Shown here piece by piece: positions 60,839 to 64,000 of a stretch of 64,000 nucleotides of DNA; within the stretch, counting starts at the first letter, position 1, and every line of letters starts with the position of its first letter. The DNA comes from Streptomyces mobaraensis NBRC 13819 = DSM 40847. Its GTDB lineage: Bacteria > Actinomycetota > Actinomycetes > Streptomycetales > Streptomycetaceae. The stretch is taken from contig NZ_CP072827.1 of assembly GCF_017916255.1 (NCBI RefSeq), forward strand, positions 7,510,086 to 7,574,085, read 5' to 3'. The notes below the pieces were generated by a model, which did no database searches, was not told the DNA's origin, and saw nothing but the letters and a program-made list of their open reading frames with translations. The position numbers and the translations under genes were made by a program.

Positions 60839-63490
60839 TCAGGTGAGGAGGCCGAGGCGTTGCGCTTCCTGACGCTGGGTGTCGGTGAGGCGGTCGCGGC
60901 GGCTGCGGGTGTTGCTGCGCCAGATGCCGAGGCGGACGTGTTCCTCGCGGAGCCCGTCGTCGCCGTGATCGATACGGATGGTCTCCCGGTGCGCACGCGG
61001 GACCCGCACATGCCCTTCGCGCGCCTTGTACTGGCGCAGAGCCGCTGTGCCGCGTTCCCATGGGGTCGCCGTGGCCGGCAGCACGACGGCACCGGCTGCT
61101 TCGAGGGCCGGGAGGGCGGCGGTTTCGAGTTCACCGGCCGGCACGCGGATGCCGAGCACGGCGAGCCGCTCGCGCTGACCGGCGCTCAGGCCCTGCCAGG
61201 AAAGGTGCTGCTCGGCGATCCAGGCACCGACATCTTCCCCGTCGACCATCAGGCCGGGCCGGAGGTCGGCCAGCTGCGCCCCACCGTCCAGACACCATTT
61301 CACCTTCGCCCAGCGCCGCTGCCAGGCCAGGGGCCACTGGGGATTCCAGTCGGGGTCGATCGCCTCCAGCAGCTCCCGCCGCCGCTGCGCCCGCTCGGGC
61401 TTCTTCCCCAGGCCGTGGGGCTTGCGCAGGTTGGACAACTCCTGACCCACGGGCTGCCCTTCGAAGACCGCTGCCAGAGGAGCGGCGAGAGTGCCGTGCT
61501 CGTCGTAGTAGCGCCGGTAGACCGCGATCTTCGCCGCGAACCGCGCGTCGGCCCCCTCCCACTCCATGCCGAGCTCGTCCAGCAGCTGGAACCTCCACGC
61601 CCGCAGCGTCCCGTCCCGGTGCGCCCGCCGCTGCTCGGCGCACCACTGCCCCAGCGCATAGTCCCTCTCCCAACCGTCACCGGGCTGCGCCTGACTGCTG
61701 CGCGGGACGCGTTCCTGCAGAGGGACGCGGGCGTGCCCGTGCCCGGCCACCCACCGGCACAAAAGGTGGTAGCCGGTCAGCCATACCTCGGACTGGGGCT
61801 GCAGAACCCGGGTACGCAGGAACCGCGCAACCGTGATCGCATCGCGCGGAGCGAAGAACCGCAGCAGCGCCGCATCCCCCGGCATCCCCTCGCACCCGGC
61901 CGCGCCCCCGTCCTTCTCGGCGCCCTGCTGTTCCTGGCCTGTGCCGGTGTCGCGGATGTACTGGGGGTCGTCGACGAGGACCTCGTCGGCGGTTCCGCGG
62001 CCGCTGTGCTCCTGGCGCAGGACGAGTTTCTCGATGATCTGCTCATCGTGGGCGCGCAGCGCCTGGAGGACAGCGACCAGGGGCCGGTAGCTGGGGGAGG
62101 ACACCATGTCCTGCGGGTCCTCATCCGGCCGGAGGAAGATAGGCACGAGGACCCGCGCGATCTTTCCTTCGCCGGGCGTCTGCCGTAGTGCGCGGCCGGT
62201 GTTCTGCACGACATCGACCACACTGCCGCGGGTGTCGGCGAACACCACGGCGTCGACACCGCGTCTCCCGGTGATGTCCGCGCCCTCCCCGAGGACCTTG
62301 CACGTCGCCAGGAACGACATCACCGTCTCGGCGCCGTCGTCGTCGAGCCCGTCGGCGAACCGGCCCACCACCTGCCGACGGTAGCCCAGAGGGTGCTCAC
62401 CGGAAAGCCATTCCGCCACCGTCCTGGCAGGGTCCGGGTAACGACCAGGGTCGCTCTCGTACAGGTCGGTGGCGACCGAGGGCAGGCTCCGGGCGAAGCC
62501 CATCGCGTCCCGGGTGCGGTGGTGGAAGGAGAGCACAGACCGCAGCCCGCTCTCCTTCCAGCGCGTCAGCAGCGCGGCCTGCAAAGCCGCCAGCCGCCGC
62601 TCCCGCGCCTGCTGCTCCGTCAGCTCGTCCTGGGCGGCAGGGTCGCGGATCTCCAGCACGTCGATCTCGAACCGGGCCAGGACACCGCGCTCGATCGCTT
62701 CCAGCAGCCCGAAGCCGATCTGCCGCCCGTAGATCTCCTCATCGTCCATAGAGGCGACCAGCTGCCCGCCCACCCCCTCCTCCCCACGAGCCGGCCCCGC
62801 CTTGCCGTCCACGGATTCCGGGATCTCCCACAACCGGGGCGTGGCCGTCATGTACAGCCGGCGGTCTGCCCGGATGCGCGTGTTGTCATGGATGATGGCC
62901 CACGGCTTCCCCCGCGCTCCGGAGGTGCGGTGCGCCTCGTCCACGACGGCGAGGTCGAACGGAGCCAGTTGCTGTCCGTACAGGCCTGCCATGGCCTCTT
63001 CCAGCGGTCCCGGCACTATCTCGCCGCCCCGGCGGCGGTACGCGAGCGAGGCGTAGGTCGCGAAGACCGTGACCGGTCCGCTACCGCCCCACAGCGCCAG
63101 CCGCGGCGCACTCGTGGTGCACCGTACCCCCAGCTCCTTCAGTTCCTCCGCGTTGCCTATCGGTGAGCAGACTGCGATGCCCGGCTCGGTGTGGCCGGCG
63201 GTCCTCCACCACGCCACTGTCTGGACCAGTAGGTCGAGCGTGTGGACCATCACCAGGACCCGCCGGCGCGGGGCCAGCCGTCGTGCCACTTCCCGGCTGA
63301 TCCATGTCTTTCCTGAGCCGGGCGCGGCAGCAAGGGTCACCCGTAGCCCTTTCTCTGGGATCCCGGCCCCGGGTTGGGGCTGGAGTTCTGCCACCACCTT
63401 GTTGAGGAGGTCGGGTTGATGGTCACGTGCGGGGATGACGGGCTCACCGAGAGAGCGGGCCTGTCGGTCGGACATGGGGGCCGTGGGCAT
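60839..63490 (-). CDS. Terminal DEAH-box helicase with helicase-associated repeats, 883 aa
   Basis: GGAAGGAATTC precedes the ATG at 63490. Superfamily 2 motifs are complete: LAAAPGSGKTWISREVARRL (I), VVDEAHRT (II), TATPRLW (III), VLSFHHRTRDA, CKVLGEGADI (V) and VQNTGRALRQ (VI). The C-terminal 350 residues hold helicase-associated units with Leu-Gly-x-Trp cores (YALGQWCAEQRRAHRDGTL, VGAWIAEQHLSWQGLS, LGIWRSNTRSRRDRLTDTQ). Helicases of this type lie next to the telomeres of Streptomyces chromosomes and plasmids and are linked to conjugal transfer or end maintenance. It is transcribed away from the terminus. Confidence 0.88.
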   Translation of the reverse strand: MPTAPMSDRQARSLGEPVIPARDHQPDLLNKVVAELQPQPGAGIPEKGLRVTLAAAPGSGKTWISREVARRLAPRRRVLVMVHTLDLLVQTVAWWRTAGHTEPGIAVCSPIGNAEELKELGVRCTTSAPRLALWGGSGPVTVFATYASLAYRRRGGEIVPGPLEEAMAGLYGQQLAPFDLAVVDEAHRTSGARGKPWAIIHDNTRIRADRRLYMTATPRLWEIPESVDGKAGPARGEEGVGGQLVASMDDEEIYGRQIGFGLLEAIERGVLARFEIDVLEIRDPAAQDELTEQQARERRLAALQAALLTRWKESGLRSVLSFHHRTRDAMGFARSLPSVATDLYESDPGRYPDPARTVAEWLSGEHPLGYRRQVVGRFADGLDDDGAETVMSFLATCKVLGEGADITGRRGVDAVVFADTRGSVVDVVQNTGRALRQTPGEGKIARVLVPIFLRPDEDPQDMVSSPSYRPLVAVLQALRAHDEQIIEKLVLRQEHSGRGTADEVLVDDPQYIRDTGTGQEQQGAEKDGGAAGCEGMPGDAALLRFFAPRDAITVARFLRTRVLQPQSEVWLTGYHLLCRWVAGHGHARVPLQERVPRSSQAQPGDGWERDYALGQWCAEQRRAHRDGTLRAWRFQLLDELGMEWEGADARFAAKIAVYRRYYDEHGTLAAPLAAVFEGQPVGQELSNLRKPHGLGKKPERAQRRRELLEAIDPDWNPQWPLAWQRRWAKVKWCLDGGAQLADLRPGLMVDGEDVGAWIAEQHLSWQGLSAGQRERLAVLGIRVPAGELETAALPALEAAGAVVLPATATPWERGTAALRQYKAREGHVRVPRAHRETIRIDHGDDGLREEHVRLGIWRSNTRSRRDRLTDTQRQEAQRLGLLT

Positions 63491-63834
63491 GATGAATTCC
63501 TTCCAGACCATCAGGAGGCGAAGGCCAACAGAGGAGGAGGTCGCCGGAGGGGGTGGGCGTATCCCCAAACCTTACGGATGATGCATCCGGTTGCCGGGGT
63601 AGCATGGAGAGGTGAGTCGCAAGTTCACGCTACCGGAACCCGGTGATCGTCGGGGTGGTCGGCCCTCCTCTTTCGGGTGAACCCTCAGGCCGTCGTTCTG
63701 GACATCGCCCTGGAACAACGGCAGAAGACCTGATGGGTGGTCAGCCATGGAACAAGAGGAGAAGTACCAGCAATCTCCCAGGTTGTAAAGCCAGTTACTC
63801 GCACACCGCCCCCATCCCGCAGCTGGCTGCTTTA
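63491..63834. other. Subterminal non-coding region
   Basis: About 340 bases between the helicase start and the first telomeric palindrome. It is less GC-rich and holds the helicase promoter (not resolved). No ORF with coding character was seen. Confidence 0.55.
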
Positions 63835-64000
63835 GGAATTCGCGGAGCGGATTCCGTCTGGCCGGATCGCGGAGCGATCCGAGCCGCAGACAACGGAGTT
63901 GTCTGCACCGGCCACGGAGTGGCCGGCCAAGCCGCGCGGAGCGCGGCGACCTTCCGCCGCGTAGCGGCGGCGCGTCGTGTCTGCGGAGCAGACCGCGCGC
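63835..64000. repeat. Telomere-like terminal palindrome array
   Basis: Seven palindromes follow one another: 63835-63855 (one mismatch), 63864-63880, 63886-63906, 63908-63926, 63931-63947, 63954-63970 and 63979-63993. Stems are 6-9 bp, and every loop on the plus (3'-ending) strand is GGA or GTA, that is, a GNA triloop. This is the architecture of Streptomyces telomeres, where the 3' overhang folds into hairpins during end patching. The sequence does not begin with the archetypal CCCGCGGAGCGGG. Either the replicon ends at 64000 or a few bases are missing. Confidence 0.82.

Noticed and set aside
63600..64000. CRISPR-like array at the window end
   Set aside because: The repeated unit is only the GGA loop and its symmetry; stems all differ and there are no constant repeats or cas genes.

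Overview
The window is very GC-rich (about 70% or more) actinobacterial DNA with Streptomyces-type codon use, GGAGG-like ribosome binding sites, many ATGA/GTGA gene overlaps and a TTA (bldA-type) codon. The right edge looks like a Streptomyces telomere: seven successive short palindromes with GGA or GTA loops run to within 7 bases of the last base, next to a terminal-type DEAH helicase. I read the window as the last 64 kb or so of a linear Streptomyces replicon (chromosome arm or linear plasmid).

Layout. 1-7.3 kb: accessory genes (cupin, DUF2252 kinase-like protein, truncated multicopper oxidase, SRPBCC/MarR pair, secreted beta-propeller, PPOX-type flavoprotein). 7.5-13.1 kb: a compact biosynthetic operon of a one-module adenylation-carrier-reductase enzyme and two cytochromes P450, with a TTA codon at codon 8. 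13.2-24.6 kb: two direct copies of a 1691-bp IS110-family element that look identical and bracket 8 kb of cargo (GlxA-type regulator, isochorismatase-like hydrolase, membrane protein, two-component system, secreted alpha/beta hydrolase, beta-trefoil-like protein, O-methyltransferase remnant). 24.7-25.9 kb: an unknown gene coupled to a nucleotidyltransferase-fold gene.

25.9-37.9 kb: ten genes whose functions and order match pumN-pumE of the published pseudouridimycin pathway. They are an amidinotransferase, two ATP-grasp amide ligases, an MFS exporter, a TruD-type pseudouridine synthase, a GMC oxidoreductase, a P-loop kinase-like protein, a class III aminotransferase, an FHA/winged-helix regulator and an acyl-CoA-dehydrogenase-fold flavoprotein. 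Together they would make free pseudouridine, oxidise and aminate its 5' carbon, add Gln and guanidinoacetate by ATP-dependent ligation, and N-hydroxylate the peptide.

38-43 kb: SDR, GNAT and a TetR/flavin monooxygenase pair around a 30-bp palindromic operator. 43.6-46.8 kb: a three-gene operon that I read as a divergent telomere-maintenance set: a small HTH protein, a Tap-like protein with HTH, zinc-knuckle and polymerase-like regions, and a small Tpg-like HTH protein. It could be the partner of the non-archetypal telomere at the window end; this is inference. 47-49 kb: decayed ABC-F and virginiamycin B lyase genes. 49-52 kb: BTAD regulator and a dehalogenase-type hydrolase. 52.7-58.8 kb: a degraded transposition module (Mu/TniA-type DDE transposase, intact TniB-like ATPase, second ATPase, unknown ORF) and other broken genes. 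59-63.5 kb: small membrane protein, an unknown gene behind an AT-rich inverted repeat, and the terminal helicase.

Many frameshifts between 47 and 58 kb fall at short runs of G or C. Either real decay or base-calling error could explain them, so broken genes there carry that caveat.
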